From assembly GCF_014230465.1 (NCBI RefSeq), contig NZ_JAAXCY010000011.1, forward strand, positions 124,001-188,000: a DNA stretch of 64,000 nucleotides, read 5' to 3'. The notes below the pieces were generated by a model. That model had not been told where the DNA came from. It did no database searches and saw nothing but the letters and a program-made list of their open reading frames with translations. The position numbers were made by a program, and so were the translations under genes. How positions within the stretch are numbered: position 1 is the stretch's first letter; each line of letters opens with the position of its first letter. Shown piece by piece: positions 28,958-37,660 of this stretch. The DNA is from Pseudomonas cremoris (GTDB taxonomy: Bacteria > Pseudomonadota > Gammaproteobacteria > Pseudomonadales > Pseudomonadaceae).

Positions 28958-30052
28958 TTATGGCTTGTGCCCGCGAGACAGAAACTCGTGGGATTGCATC
29001 TCTAGCAAACGGCTGAGCGTGCGCTGGAATTCGAAATTCAAACGACCGCCGGTGTACAAGTCCTTCAGCTCGACTTCCGCCGAGATGATCAGCTTCACGT
29101 TCCGGTCGTAGAACTCGTCGACCATGTTGATGAAACGGCGCGCGATGTCGTCGGTGGTCACGCTCATCTGTTCCACACCGCTCAAAATCACGGCGTGGAA
29201 GATCTTGCCCAACTCGATGTAGTCGTTCTGGCTGCGCGGGCCGTCGCACAAGGCGCGGAAGTCGAACCAGGCCACGTCATCGCAGGTGCGCAGGGCGATG
29301 ATCTCGCGGTTCTCGATCATCAGCTTGTCGTTTTCTACCGCCTGGGTGCATTCCGGCGTCAGCGCACGGAAGCTCTTTTTCAGGCTCTCGTGGGCCGCTT
29401 CGTTCAGCGGGAAGTGGAACAGCTCCGCTTGCTCCAGGTGGCGCAGGCGGTAGTCCACGCCGCTGTCGACGTTGACGATTTCGGTGTTCTGCTTGATCAG
29501 CGCAATGGCCGGCAGGAAACGCGCACGCTGCAGGCCGTCCTTGTATAGGCCATCAGGCACGATGTTCGAGGTCGCGACCAGGGTCACGCCGTTCTTGAAC
29601 AGTTCTTCCATCAGCGTGCCCAGGATCATGGCGTCGGTGATGTCGGAGACAAAGAATTCATCGAAGCAGATCACCCGCGCTTCGTCGGAGAAGCGCTTGG
29701 CGATGATGGTCAGCGGGTTTTTCTCGCCCGGCAGGGTCTTCATTTCTTCGTGCACACGCTTCATGAAGCGGTGGAAGTGCGTCCGGACTTTTTCCTTGAA
29801 CGGTAGCGCTTCGAAGAAAGTGTCTACCAGGTAAGTCTTGCCCCGGCCCACGCCGCCCCAGAAATACAGGCCTTTGACCGGCGTGTGGTCCTTCTTGCCA
29901 AACAGCTTGCTGAGCATCCCTGGCTTGTTTTGCGAGGCCGCGATGAGGTCATCGTACAGGCGCTGCAAATGACGCACCGCCGTTTCCTGGGCCGCGTCAT
30001 GGAAGAATTCAGGGCGTTTCAGATCAGCTTGATATCGTTCTAGGGGCGTCAT
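28958..30052 (-). CDS. zapE: Cell division protein ZapE (AFG1-like ATPase)
   Basis: A 364-residue P-loop ATPase that associates with the Z ring and modulates FtsZ bundling under stress. Walker A is WGGVGRGKTYL (about residue 68) and Walker B is VICFDEFFVSD (about 130). ATSNIVPDGLYKDGLQRARFLPAI is the AFG1-family sensor region. The ATG at 30052 starts MTPLERYQADL, the family N-terminus; a longer frame upstream has no support. Confidence 0.95.
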   Translation of the reverse strand: MTPLERYQADLKRPEFFHDAAQETAVRHLQRLYDDLIAASQNKPGMLSKLFGKKDHTPVKGLYFWGGVGRGKTYLVDTFFEALPFKEKVRTHFHRFMKRVHEEMKTLPGEKNPLTIIAKRFSDEARVICFDEFFVSDITDAMILGTLMEELFKNGVTLVATSNIVPDGLYKDGLQRARFLPAIALIKQNTEIVNVDSGVDYRLRHLEQAELFHFPLNEAAHESLKKSFRALTPECTQAVENDKLMIENREIIALRTCDDVAWFDFRALCDGPRSQNDYIELGKIFHAVILSGVEQMSVTTDDIARRFINMVDEFYDRNVKLIISAEVELKDLYTGGRLNFEFQRTLSRLLEMQSHEFLSRGHKP

Positions 30053-30072
30053 AATTTCGTTAGCAAGGCAAC

Positions 30073-30102
30073 AAAAACGGGCCGTCACTGTAACGACGGC
30101 CC
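30073..30102 (-). terminator. trpS terminator
   Basis: GGGCCGTC and GACGGCCC form an 8-bp stem 29 nt after the trpS stop, followed on the minus strand by GTTTTTGTT. zapE follows 21 nt later, so some read-through is likely. Confidence 0.75.
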
Positions 30103-30131
30103 TGATTAATGGCAATCAACCCTTGGTCGGG

Positions 30132-31487
30132 TCAATCTTCGATAGGGGTCAACGCAATGCGCAGTGCGGCGATGGCGGCATCGCGGGCGGCGCCGTCGGC
30201 GAACTCGGCGCTGTCGGCCACTGCCGCACCGTCCAGCCATACGCTGAAGCCCAGGGCTTCGGTGCGTACGTCCAGCGCTTCACCGCTTTGCAACTGCTTG
30301 GTCACAGCGCCTGCGGTTTTACCGTCGGCGAAGTTGCGCGACAGCAGCAGTTGCTCACCATCAGCCGCCAGCAGGCGGAAACGGAAGCTGCCGTCGTCTT
30401 CACGGAAGCTTACGAAACGCGCAGCCTTTGCAGCTTTCTTCTTGGTCGCGACCGGCGCCGCAGCCTGCTCGACGAACGAGCGCAGGCCAACCGCTTCACG
30501 CAGCTCTGCCAGAAACGGAGCAGCCACAGCACGGGCCTTCTTGGCACCGATCAGCAGCAGGTCTTCCATGTCCGACGGGCGCGACATCAGTTGATGGTAA
30601 CGCTCGCGGGCTTCGCCCAATTGGCCGTCCAGCAGTTGGAACAGACGGTTCTTCGCCTCGCCCCAGCCCAGGCCTTGCAGCAGCTCGGCGCGGAACTCTT
30701 CTTCCTGGTCCTTGCTGGCAAACGCCTGGAACAAGGTGAACAGGTGCGAGTTGTCCGGGTCCTTGGCTTCGCCGGGTGCGCGCGAGTCGGTGACGATCCG
30801 CGAGATCGCGTCCTTCATGTCCTTGGCGCTGGTGAACAACGGAATGGTGTTGTCGTAGCTCTTGGACATCTTGCGGCCATCCAGGCCCGGCAAGGTGGCG
30901 ACGCTTTCTTCGATCAACGCCTCGGGCATGGTGAAGAATTCTTTACCGTTGCCGAACAGGTGGTTGAAGCGCTGGCCGATATCGCGTGCCATTTCCACGT
31001 GCTGGATCTGGTCGCGGCCGACCGGCACCTTGTGTGCGTTGAACATCAGGATGTCCGCCGCCATCAGCACCGGGTAGCTGTACAAGCCCATGCTGATGCC
31101 CGCATCCGGGTCTTCGCCGGCTTCCACGTTCTTGTCCACCGAGGCCTTGTACGCATGGGCGCGGTTGAGCAGGCCCTTGGCGGCAACACAGGTGAGCAGC
31201 CAGGTCAGCTCGGGGATTTCCGGGATGTCGGACTGGCGGTAGAAGGTCACCCGGTTCACATCCAGGCCGCCGGCCAGCCAGGTCGCGGCAATTTCCATGC
31301 GCGAGCGTTGGATGCGCTGCGGGTCATCGCATTTGATCAAGGCGTGGTAGTCGGCCAGGAAGTAGAAGGAGTCGGCGTTGGCGTCCTGGCTGGCGAGGAT
31401 CGCCGGGCGGATCGCACCGGCGTAGTTGCCCAGGTGCGGCGTGCCGGTGGTGGTGATGCCGGTGAGGATACGGGTACGAGTCGTCAT
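30132..31487 (-). CDS. trpS: Tryptophanyl-tRNA synthetase with C-terminal extension
   Basis: A class Ic synthetase (451 residues). The HIGH-type motif is TPHLGNYAGA (about residue 17) and the KMSKS loop is GRKMSKSYDN (about 225). The core ends near residue 335. About 110 more residues follow: a Lys/Ala-rich linker and a domain beginning ARFVSFREDDGSFRFRLLAADGEQLLLS. E. coli TrpS is 334 residues and lacks this part; long forms are usual in Pseudomonas. The role of the tail is unknown. Confidence 0.95.
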   Translation of the reverse strand: MTTRTRILTGITTTGTPHLGNYAGAIRPAILASQDANADSFYFLADYHALIKCDDPQRIQRSRMEIAATWLAGGLDVNRVTFYRQSDIPEIPELTWLLTCVAAKGLLNRAHAYKASVDKNVEAGEDPDAGISMGLYSYPVLMAADILMFNAHKVPVGRDQIQHVEMARDIGQRFNHLFGNGKEFFTMPEALIEESVATLPGLDGRKMSKSYDNTIPLFTSAKDMKDAISRIVTDSRAPGEAKDPDNSHLFTLFQAFASKDQEEEFRAELLQGLGWGEAKNRLFQLLDGQLGEARERYHQLMSRPSDMEDLLLIGAKKARAVAAPFLAELREAVGLRSFVEQAAAPVATKKKAAKAARFVSFREDDGSFRFRLLAADGEQLLLSRNFADGKTAGAVTKQLQSGEALDVRTEALGFSVWLDGAAVADSAEFADGAARDAAIAALRIALTPIED

Positions 31488-31511
31488 GGGTAATCGCTTA
31501 TCAGACTGCTA

Positions 31512-32141
31512 TCAATTCGAGAGGCGTGGCAGCACCAGATCCTTGAGATCGGTGAGCTTGCCATGAAAAAAGTGCCCGCATTCTGCCACTTTCAGCAGCT
31601 CATGGGGGCGTTTCAGGGCGGCGGACCAGTCGTAAACGGCTTGCGGGTCAACCACTTCGTCGGTTTCCGGCTGGATCAGCGTCAGCGGGCAGCCCTGTGG
31701 CAGCACGTCGGTGTCGCGCAGGCGCATCACCGCAGCGGCCACCATGAACAGGTGCGCAAGTGTTTCACCCTTGGCTTCCAGACGGCCACCGAGGCTGGCG
31801 GCGACATAGCCACCGAAGGAAAAGCCGAGCAGCGTGATCGGCAAATCCGGGTGTTTTTCCCGCAGCCAGGTGGCGGCTGCTTCGGCATCGTCCACTTCGC
31901 CCGTGCTCATGTCATGGGTACCGACGCTCGCGCCGACGCCACGGTAATTGAATCGCAATGTAATCAAACCCGCATCGCGGGCGGTACGTTGCAAGGTCGA
32001 TACGACTTTATTGAGCATGGTCCCACCCTGCACCGGGTTGGGGTGACAGATCAGCGCCAGGCCCCGTGGTTCGGGGTGATCCAGGTACAGGGCTTCCAAT
32101 TGGCCTACCGGGCCATCGATCAAAACGGGGGTTTCACGCAT
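31512..32141 (-). CDS. Alpha/beta hydrolase
   Basis: A small alpha/beta hydrolase (209 residues) of the type annotated as dienelactone hydrolase-like. The oxyanion region is LALICHPNPVQGGTM and the nucleophile elbow is LLGFSFGGYVAA (Ser at about residue 105). The acid is probably Asp in QPETDEVVDP and the base His in AECGHFFHG. No lid or signal peptide. Substrate unknown. The ATG at 32141 was chosen at the point where similarity starts; 24 bp upstream of trpS. Confidence 0.87.
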   Translation of the reverse strand: MRETPVLIDGPVGQLEALYLDHPEPRGLALICHPNPVQGGTMLNKVVSTLQRTARDAGLITLRFNYRGVGASVGTHDMSTGEVDDAEAAATWLREKHPDLPITLLGFSFGGYVAASLGGRLEAKGETLAHLFMVAAAVMRLRDTDVLPQGCPLTLIQPETDEVVDPQAVYDWSAALKRPHELLKVAECGHFFHGKLTDLKDLVLPRLSN

Positions 32142-32288
32142 GAGCAAGGAATGAACTCCGTGACCTCTCAATGGGTCGACTCGTCTAGCTAAAAGTCTGT
32201 GCTTGGCATCATTGCGAGCTTAATCGCGGTATACAGCGCAGGTTTGAGCCGTTAACGTAAAGCAAAGCCGTTTATAGAGGAAGGACTC

Positions 32289-32726
32289 GTGGAACACTCG
32301 CTCTTAGTTTGGTTGTTGCCGACTCTTGCCCTGGTTGCCGGTGTCGCCATTGGATTCCTGGTTGCTCGCCTGCTGCCGAATGCCGCGCCTAACCGCACGC
32401 AGCGTCAGTTGGATGACATTCAGGAACGTTTTGACAGTTATCAGAACGAGGTTGTTACCCACTTCAACAGCACCGCGAACCTGGTCAAGAAGCTCACCCA
32501 GAGCTACCAGGAAGTACAAGACCACCTCGCCGATGGTGCCAACCGCCTGGCCCTCGACGACATCACCCGTCAGCGTCTGCTGGCCGCGCTGCATTCCGAT
32601 GCACCGCAAACTCCACGGGAGCGCCTGACCCCACCCCGGGAAAATCAGGAGCCACCACGGGACTACGCGCCAAAAACGCCGAACGCCCCGGGCATGCTGG
32701 ATGAGCATTACGGTTTGAAGAAGTAA
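32289..32726 (+). CDS. zapG: ZapG/YhcB family inner-membrane protein (DUF1043)
   Basis: A 145-residue protein with one N-terminal membrane helix (LVWLLPTLALVAGVAIGFLVARLL) and a coiled coil (about residues 35-85; RQLDDIQERFDSYQNEVVTHFNSTANLVKKLTQSYQ). The tail is Pro/Arg-rich. YhcB/ZapG links division, elongation and envelope synthesis in enterobacteria. The start is GTG at 32289 after GAGGAAGG. Confidence 0.92.
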   Translation: MEHSLLVWLLPTLALVAGVAIGFLVARLLPNAAPNRTQRQLDDIQERFDSYQNEVVTHFNSTANLVKKLTQSYQEVQDHLADGANRLALDDITRQRLLAALHSDAPQTPRERLTPPRENQEPPRDYAPKTPNAPGMLDEHYGLKK

Positions 32727-32744
32727 GCTTTCTTCAAGCAATAG

Positions 32745-32780
32745 AAAAGCCCGGCTGATCGATGATCAGCCGGGCTTTTT
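32745..32780 (+). terminator. zapG terminator
   Basis: AAAAGCCCGGCTGATC, short loop, GATCAGCCGGGCTTTTT: a long perfect stem with an A/T flank on both sides, 19 nt after the zapG stop. Confidence 0.92.
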
Positions 32781-32815
32781 GTTGGGGCTCATTCTTAAGA
32801 ACACCAGTGATCAAA

Positions 32816-32905
32816 TGTGGGAGCGGGCTTGCTCGCGAAGGCGGAGTGTCAGTCACTGAAGATGTTGACTGATCCACCGCTTTCGCGAGCAAGCCCGCTC
32901 CCACA
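32816..32905. repeat. REPIN, TGTGGGA ends outward
   Basis: Inverted REP pair between zapG and the ABC exporter. Its loop matches the one at 28851 in reverse complement. Confidence 0.9.
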
Positions 32906-32919
32906 TTTTTGACCGTGCT

Positions 32920-34650
32920 CTAACCTAAGGCTACGGGTTGTTCCAGAAGCCTACCACCCTCAATCCGCACATGCCGCCCATGGAAGCGCTTGAGGCTGCT
33001 GCGATGCCCCACGCTGACAATGCTCAAACCCGGCAGCTCATCAATCAGCGCTTGATACAACGTCGCCTCATCCTCTTCGTCCATCGCCGAAGTCGCTTCA
33101 TCCATGTACAGCCATTGCGGCGCAAACAGCAACGCACGGGCAAACGCCAGGCGCTGCTGCTCACCCGGTGAGAGCATGCGTTGCCAGTGATTCGCCTCAT
33201 CCAGGCGGTTGACCAGGTGTGGCAAACGGCACGTCTCCAGCACCTGTGCATAACGTTCGGCCGAGTACACGCTGTCGTCCTGTGGATAACTCAGCACGGC
33301 TTTCAAAGTACCAATTGGCAGATACGGTTTTTGCGGCAGGAACAAGTAGCGCGCCGCCGGCAGGCGAATGCTGCCGTGGCCCGCCGGCCACAGGTGGCCC
33401 ATCGCACGCAACAGGGTACTTTTGCCGCTGCCGGAGCGGCCGCTGAGCATCACGCGCTGCCCAGGCTCAACACTCATATCGGCATTGGTCAGCAGGTGAC
33501 GGCCGTCGGCCAGGTCCATACCCAGGTTCTGCACCACCAGGCGCTCGCCTTCCGGGCGCACATCAATCGCCGCAGGACGTTGCTCGTTATCACTCATCGC
33601 CTGATGAAAGCTCAGCAGACGATCACTGGTGGCGCGCCACGAAGCCAGGTCCGAGTACGCGCTGATAAACCAGCTGAAGTTCTCCTGCACATTGCCGAAC
33701 GCCGAGTTGATTTGCATCAGCTCGCCCAACTCGATCTTGCCGGTGAAGTAGCGCGGCGCGGCGACGATGAAGGGGAAGATGATTGCGATCTGGCTGTAGC
33801 CCGCCGTGAAAAAGGTCAGGCGCTTGGACACTTTCATGATGTCCCAGAAGTTGTGCCAGACCTTGCCGAAACGGGTACTCAGGCGCTGCTTTTCATTCGG
33901 CTCGCCGTTATACAAGGCGATGCTCTCGGCGTTCTCACGCACCCGCACCATCGAGAAACGCAGGTCCGCTTCGAAGCGTTGCTGTTGGTTGCTCAGGCCG
34001 ATCAAGCGACGACCGATCAGGTGCGTCAGCCAACTGCCCACGGCGGCATACAGCAGCGCGCACCAGAACATGTAGCCGGGAATGGTGATGCCAAACACTT
34101 CGATGCTGCCGGAAACACCCCACAAAATGATGGAGAACGACACCAGGCTGACAACGTTACGCAGCAAACCGAGGCCAAGGCTCAAGGTGCTGGAGGTGAA
34201 GTTATTGAGGTCTTCGGAAATCCGCTGGTCCGGGTTATCGGTGTAGCCGCCCTGCTCCAGCTGGTAATAGTTTTTGTCGGCAAGCCAACGTGCGAAGTGC
34301 TTTTCGGTAAGCCAGGCACGCCAGCGGATAGTGAGCATCTGGGTCAGGTACAGCCGATACACGGCGCCCAGGATGGCCACGGCGGCGATCCCACCGAAAT
34401 AGCCGATCAGTTGCCAGAAGGCATCGGTGTCCTTCTTTTCCAGGGCGTTGTAGAAGTCCTTGTACCAGTGGTTGATCCACACGGAGATCGCCACGCTGAA
34501 CAGCGACAGGCCAATCACTGCGGCCAGTAGCAACCAAGCCTTGCCCTTCTCTTCACTGCGCCAATAGGGCGTGATCATCGCCCAGGTTCGGCGAAAGAAT
34601 TGCCCACGCACCGCGTCATTGACCGCGGAGTACTCAGCGTTCTGATTCAT
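32920..34650 (-). CDS. SbmA/YddA-like ABC transporter (fused permease-ATPase)
   Basis: A 576-residue protein: an ABC_membrane_2 / SbmA-BacA-type membrane domain of about six helices (residues 35-330; WRAWLTEKHFARWLADKNYYQLE) fused to an ATPase. Walker A is LSGRSGSGKSTLLRA, the signature is LSPGEQQRLAFARAL and Walker B is WLYMDEATSAMDEED. Relatives import peptide antibiotics or B12 (SbmA/BacA, Rv1819c) or are uncharacterised (YddA). Substrate unknown. It follows roxR by 99 bp on the same strand. Confidence 0.88.
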   Translation of the reverse strand: MNQNAEYSAVNDAVRGQFFRRTWAMITPYWRSEEKGKAWLLLAAVIGLSLFSVAISVWINHWYKDFYNALEKKDTDAFWQLIGYFGGIAAVAILGAVYRLYLTQMLTIRWRAWLTEKHFARWLADKNYYQLEQGGYTDNPDQRISEDLNNFTSSTLSLGLGLLRNVVSLVSFSIILWGVSGSIEVFGITIPGYMFWCALLYAAVGSWLTHLIGRRLIGLSNQQQRFEADLRFSMVRVRENAESIALYNGEPNEKQRLSTRFGKVWHNFWDIMKVSKRLTFFTAGYSQIAIIFPFIVAAPRYFTGKIELGELMQINSAFGNVQENFSWFISAYSDLASWRATSDRLLSFHQAMSDNEQRPAAIDVRPEGERLVVQNLGMDLADGRHLLTNADMSVEPGQRVMLSGRSGSGKSTLLRAMGHLWPAGHGSIRLPAARYLFLPQKPYLPIGTLKAVLSYPQDDSVYSAERYAQVLETCRLPHLVNRLDEANHWQRMLSPGEQQRLAFARALLFAPQWLYMDEATSAMDEEDEATLYQALIDELPGLSIVSVGHRSSLKRFHGRHVRIEGGRLLEQPVALG

Positions 34651-34684
34651 CGTTCAGGCTCTGTAAGAAAATGTGACAGGCGTT

Positions 34685-34710
34685 TGAACCGATCATAGAC
34701 GATCGGTTCA
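34685..34710 (-). other. Hairpin between roxR and the ABC transporter
   Basis: TGAACCGATC, loop ATAGAC, GATCGGTTCA: a perfect 10-bp stem 40 nt after the roxR stop. No U tract follows on the minus strand, so it is an mRNA-stability element or an operator dyad more than a terminator. Confidence 0.55.
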
Positions 34711-34749
34711 GGACCCCGTGCAGCCTGAAGCAGATTGTTCAGACTTTGT

Positions 34750-35310
34750 TCAGCGGCGTACCGGACGCTTTTGCAGCTTGCGCTGCAAAGTGCGGCGGTG
34801 CATGCCCAGGGCGCGGGCAGTGGCGGAGATGTTGCCTTCGTGCTCAGTGAGTACGCGCTGGATGTGCTCCCACTGCAAGCGGTCCACCGACATCGGGTTT
34901 TCCGGCACCAGGGTGTCGAGGTCGGCGTGCTCGGAAAGCAAAGCGGCCAACACGTCATCGGCATCCGCTGGCTTGCACAGGTAATTGCACGCGCCGCGCT
35001 TGATCGCCTCGACGGCGGTGGCGATGCTGGAATAGCCGGTGAGGATCACCACGCGCATTTCCGGGTCGAGTTCCAGCAGCTTGGGCAACAGCACCAGGCC
35101 CGAGTCCCCGTCCATTTTCAGGTCGAGGGCGGCGTAGTCCGGCAGGTCGGCCTGAGCGATGGCCAGGCCTTCTTCGGCGGAGCCTGCGGTGCTCACGCGG
35201 AAACCGCGACGACTCATGGCGCGCGCCATCACGCGGGTAAAGGTGGCGTCGTCATCTACCAGCAACAGGTGCGGCAGTTCTTCGCCTTCGACTTGGATCT
35301 CGTCACTCAT
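34750..35310 (-). CDS. roxR: Redox response regulator RoxR (RegA/PrrA type)
   Basis: A 186-residue two-domain regulator. The receiver has the acidic pocket LLLVDDDATF and phospho-acceptor Asp63 (AALDLKMDGDSGL). A short linker leads to a Fis-type helix-turn-helix, NISATARALGMHRRTLQRKLQKR. RegA/PrrA/RoxR proteins switch on terminal oxidases and other redox genes. The start ATG at 35310 overlaps the end of roxS by 8 bp, so the pair is translationally coupled. Confidence 0.94.
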   Translation of the reverse strand: MSDEIQVEGEELPHLLLVDDDATFTRVMARAMSRRGFRVSTAGSAEEGLAIAQADLPDYAALDLKMDGDSGLVLLPKLLELDPEMRVVILTGYSSIATAVEAIKRGACNYLCKPADADDVLAALLSEHADLDTLVPENPMSVDRLQWEHIQRVLTEHEGNISATARALGMHRRTLQRKLQKRPVRR

Positions 35311-36565
35311 CGATATCTCCTCGTGCGACACGGGGCAGGCGCAGCTCGGTAAGCGTGCCACCTTCCTCATGACTATAGAGCTTCACTGAGCCGCCCGCGC
35401 GGGTCACGCTGGCCTTGCTCAAAAACAGGCCGAGGCCGAAGCCTTTGCCCTTGGTGGTAAAGAATGGTTTGCCAATCTGCTCGGCAATGGCCAACGGCAC
35501 GCCCGCGCCGTGGTCACGAATGCTGATGGTCACGTCTTCCGCGTCCCAGTCCAGCTGTACGCCCAGGCCTTCTGGGCAAGCGTCAGCGGCGTTGTTCAGC
35601 AGGTTGAGCAATGCTTGGGTCAAGTCTGGGGGCGGCGCCATGCGTGGCACGGTGCCCTGGCCCAACAGATTGAAGCGGTAGCTGGCTTCGGGGCGCATCA
35701 GGTGCCAGCGATTCAGGGCTTCATCGAGCCACTGGGTCACGTCCTGCATTTCCACCGCCAGTCGGCGATTGGCTTCGGCTGCGCGTACCAGTTGCTGCAA
35801 GGTTTGTTTGCACTGCTTGACCTGTTCGCGCAGCACGCCGAGGTCTTCCTGCAGCGCCGGGTCGTGATGGTCCTGGGTCATTTCATTGAGCAATACGCTC
35901 ATGGTCGCCAGTGGTGTACCCAATTCATGAGCCGCGCCGGCGGCCTGAGTGGCGACGGCCAGCAGTTGTTGGTCGCGCAGGCCCTCTTCACGGCGAATGG
36001 CGCGCAGTTCTTCCTGGCGGCGCAGCTCTTCGGCCATGCGCGCGGCGAAGAAGGTAATGACGGCGGCAGACAGGGCAAAGCTCAGCCACATCCCGTAGAT
36101 CTGCAGGTTTTCCCTGGCGATGGGGAAGGTTTGCAGCGGATAGAAGCGCGCCAGCAACAGGGTATACAACGTCAGGGCGATACCCGACAGCACCACCGAG
36201 TAACGCCACGGCAAGGTCACCGCCGCAATGGTCAACGGCACCAGGTAATACGAAACGAACGGATTGGTGGAACCACCGGAGAAGTACAGCAACACACTGT
36301 GGATAAACAGGTCGCAGGCCAATTGCAGGGCGTATTCCAGCTCGGTCACTGGCCAGGTGGTGCGTAGCCGAATGGCGGTGAACACACACAGCACGATGGA
36401 AAACCCGAGGGTCACGCCCAATTGCAGCCAGGGCAACGGCAGCAGGTCGAACCAATAGGCGAGCCCAACGGAGCCAGCCTGTGCGGCCAGGACCAGGGTG
36501 CGGATAAACGTCAGGCGCCAGAGGTTCTGGCGGGTGGCGGAAGTCAGTTTTACGGCGGCGAGCAT
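35303..36565 (-). CDS. roxS: Redox sensor histidine kinase RoxS (RegB/PrrB type)
   Basis: A 420-residue membrane kinase with six hydrophobic segments (residues 20-175). The quinone-sensing heptad GGSTNPF (97-103), the H-box AAHELGTPLATM (His213) and the redox-active cysteine Cys252 (QVKQCKQTL) all match the RegB family. ATPase motifs follow: NLLNNAADA, IRDHGAGVP, GKGFGLGLFLS. It reports the state of the quinone pool, which ties it functionally to the bc1 complex encoded 13 kb away. Confidence 0.95.
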   Translation of the reverse strand: MLAAVKLTSATRQNLWRLTFIRTLVLAAQAGSVGLAYWFDLLPLPWLQLGVTLGFSIVLCVFTAIRLRTTWPVTELEYALQLACDLFIHSVLLYFSGGSTNPFVSYYLVPLTIAAVTLPWRYSVVLSGIALTLYTLLLARFYPLQTFPIARENLQIYGMWLSFALSAAVITFFAARMAEELRRQEELRAIRREEGLRDQQLLAVATQAAGAAHELGTPLATMSVLLNEMTQDHHDPALQEDLGVLREQVKQCKQTLQQLVRAAEANRRLAVEMQDVTQWLDEALNRWHLMRPEASYRFNLLGQGTVPRMAPPPDLTQALLNLLNNAADACPEGLGVQLDWDAEDVTISIRDHGAGVPLAIAEQIGKPFFTTKGKGFGLGLFLSKASVTRAGGSVKLYSHEEGGTLTELRLPRVARGDIDE

Positions 36566-36770
36566 GAGCTCTCCCGGTGAGCGCTGCAGGCGGATCGGCA
36601 GGAGTATAAACGATGCAAGCAGGCAGGCACGGCGTGTGTGGCTCTTTGCCGCAGGCCGGACGAATGACCGTTCGTCGGCACCTCCACAACTTGTAGGTAA
36701 TGTGTAAACCCGAAGAACCCAATACCACCGTCTACAGTCTTACCGAACACGAACACCCTAAGGAGCTTAC

Positions 36771-37481
36771 ATGTCTCGTTTCACTCGCAGTGCAGCTGTT
36801 ATCACCCTCGGCGTCGCCACCCTTGCCAGCCTCCCGGCCCTGGCAGCCGAAGGACTGAACTACAACCAGATTTCCCTGCGCGCCGAGGTCAGCCAGGAGG
36901 TGGCCCGCGACAAGATGATCGTGACCCTTTACACCGAATCCCAGAACAGCGACCCGGCCAAGCTCGCCGCCGAAATCACCACCACCATGAACAAAGCCCT
37001 TGGCCAGGCCCGCGAAGTCAAAGGCGTGACGCTTCGCCAGGGCAGCCGCAACAGCTATCCGATCTACGACAACAAGAACCAGAAAATCACCGGCTGGCGT
37101 GAACGTGCCGAGCTGCGCCTTGAAAGCGCGGACTTCCCGGCGCTGTCCAAGCTCACCGGCGAGCTGCTTAACACCCTGAAAATGGAAAACATGGACTTCG
37201 CCATCGCCGACGCCACGCGCAAGGCCAGCGAAGACTCGCTGCTCAAGGACGCGGTTGCCGCATTCAAGGCACGTGCGCAATTGGCTACTGATGCTCTGGG
37301 CGGCAAGGGCTACAAGATTGTGAACCTGAACTTCAACACCAACGGTTATCCACAACCCTACGCCCGTGGCGGGATGATGATGAAAGCGGCCGCGATGGAT
37401 TCAGCGCCGACCCCGGACGTGGAAGCCGGCACCAGCCAGGTGAACATGAGTGCCGATGGGGTAATTGAAGTACTGCAATAA
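36771..37481 (+). CDS. Periplasmic SIMPL-domain protein (DUF541)
   Basis: A 236-residue secreted protein: signal peptide residues 1-26 ending LPALAAE, then a SIMPL/DUF541 domain (ISLRAEVSQEVARDKMIVTLYTESQ, RQGSRNSYPIYDNKNQKITGWRERAEL, ATRKASEDSLLKDAVAAFKARAQLAT). Relatives such as E. coli YggE are linked to oxidative stress, but the biochemical role is not settled. Divergent from roxS; the RBS is AAGGAG 7 nt before the ATG. Confidence 0.88.
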   Translation: MSRFTRSAAVITLGVATLASLPALAAEGLNYNQISLRAEVSQEVARDKMIVTLYTESQNSDPAKLAAEITTTMNKALGQAREVKGVTLRQGSRNSYPIYDNKNQKITGWRERAELRLESADFPALSKLTGELLNTLKMENMDFAIADATRKASEDSLLKDAVAAFKARAQLATDALGGKGYKIVNLNFNTNGYPQPYARGGMMMKAAAMDSAPTPDVEAGTSQVNMSADGVIEVLQ

Positions 37482-37499
37482 AGTCTCTCAACCAATAAA

Positions 37500-37534
37500 A
37501 ACGGCGCGACCTCAGGTACGCGCCGTTTTTTTTT
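37500..37534 (+). terminator. Terminator of the SIMPL gene
   Basis: AACGGCGCG, ten-nt loop, CGCGCCGTT followed by a run of T residues, 18 nt after the stop. Confidence 0.93.
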
Positions 37535-37660
37535 GCTCTGCCAACGGTAAACACTCGACGTTACAGAGGACGAGGAACGCCAACAAACAGATGTCCCACA
37601 CACGTATCGAAAACTCAAACAGCAAGGGATGCGCACAACGGTTCTAGAGATCGATACCCA

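Noticed and set aside
34718..35352. Plus-strand frames opposite roxR
   Set aside because: Shadows; roxR has intact receiver and HTH motifs.
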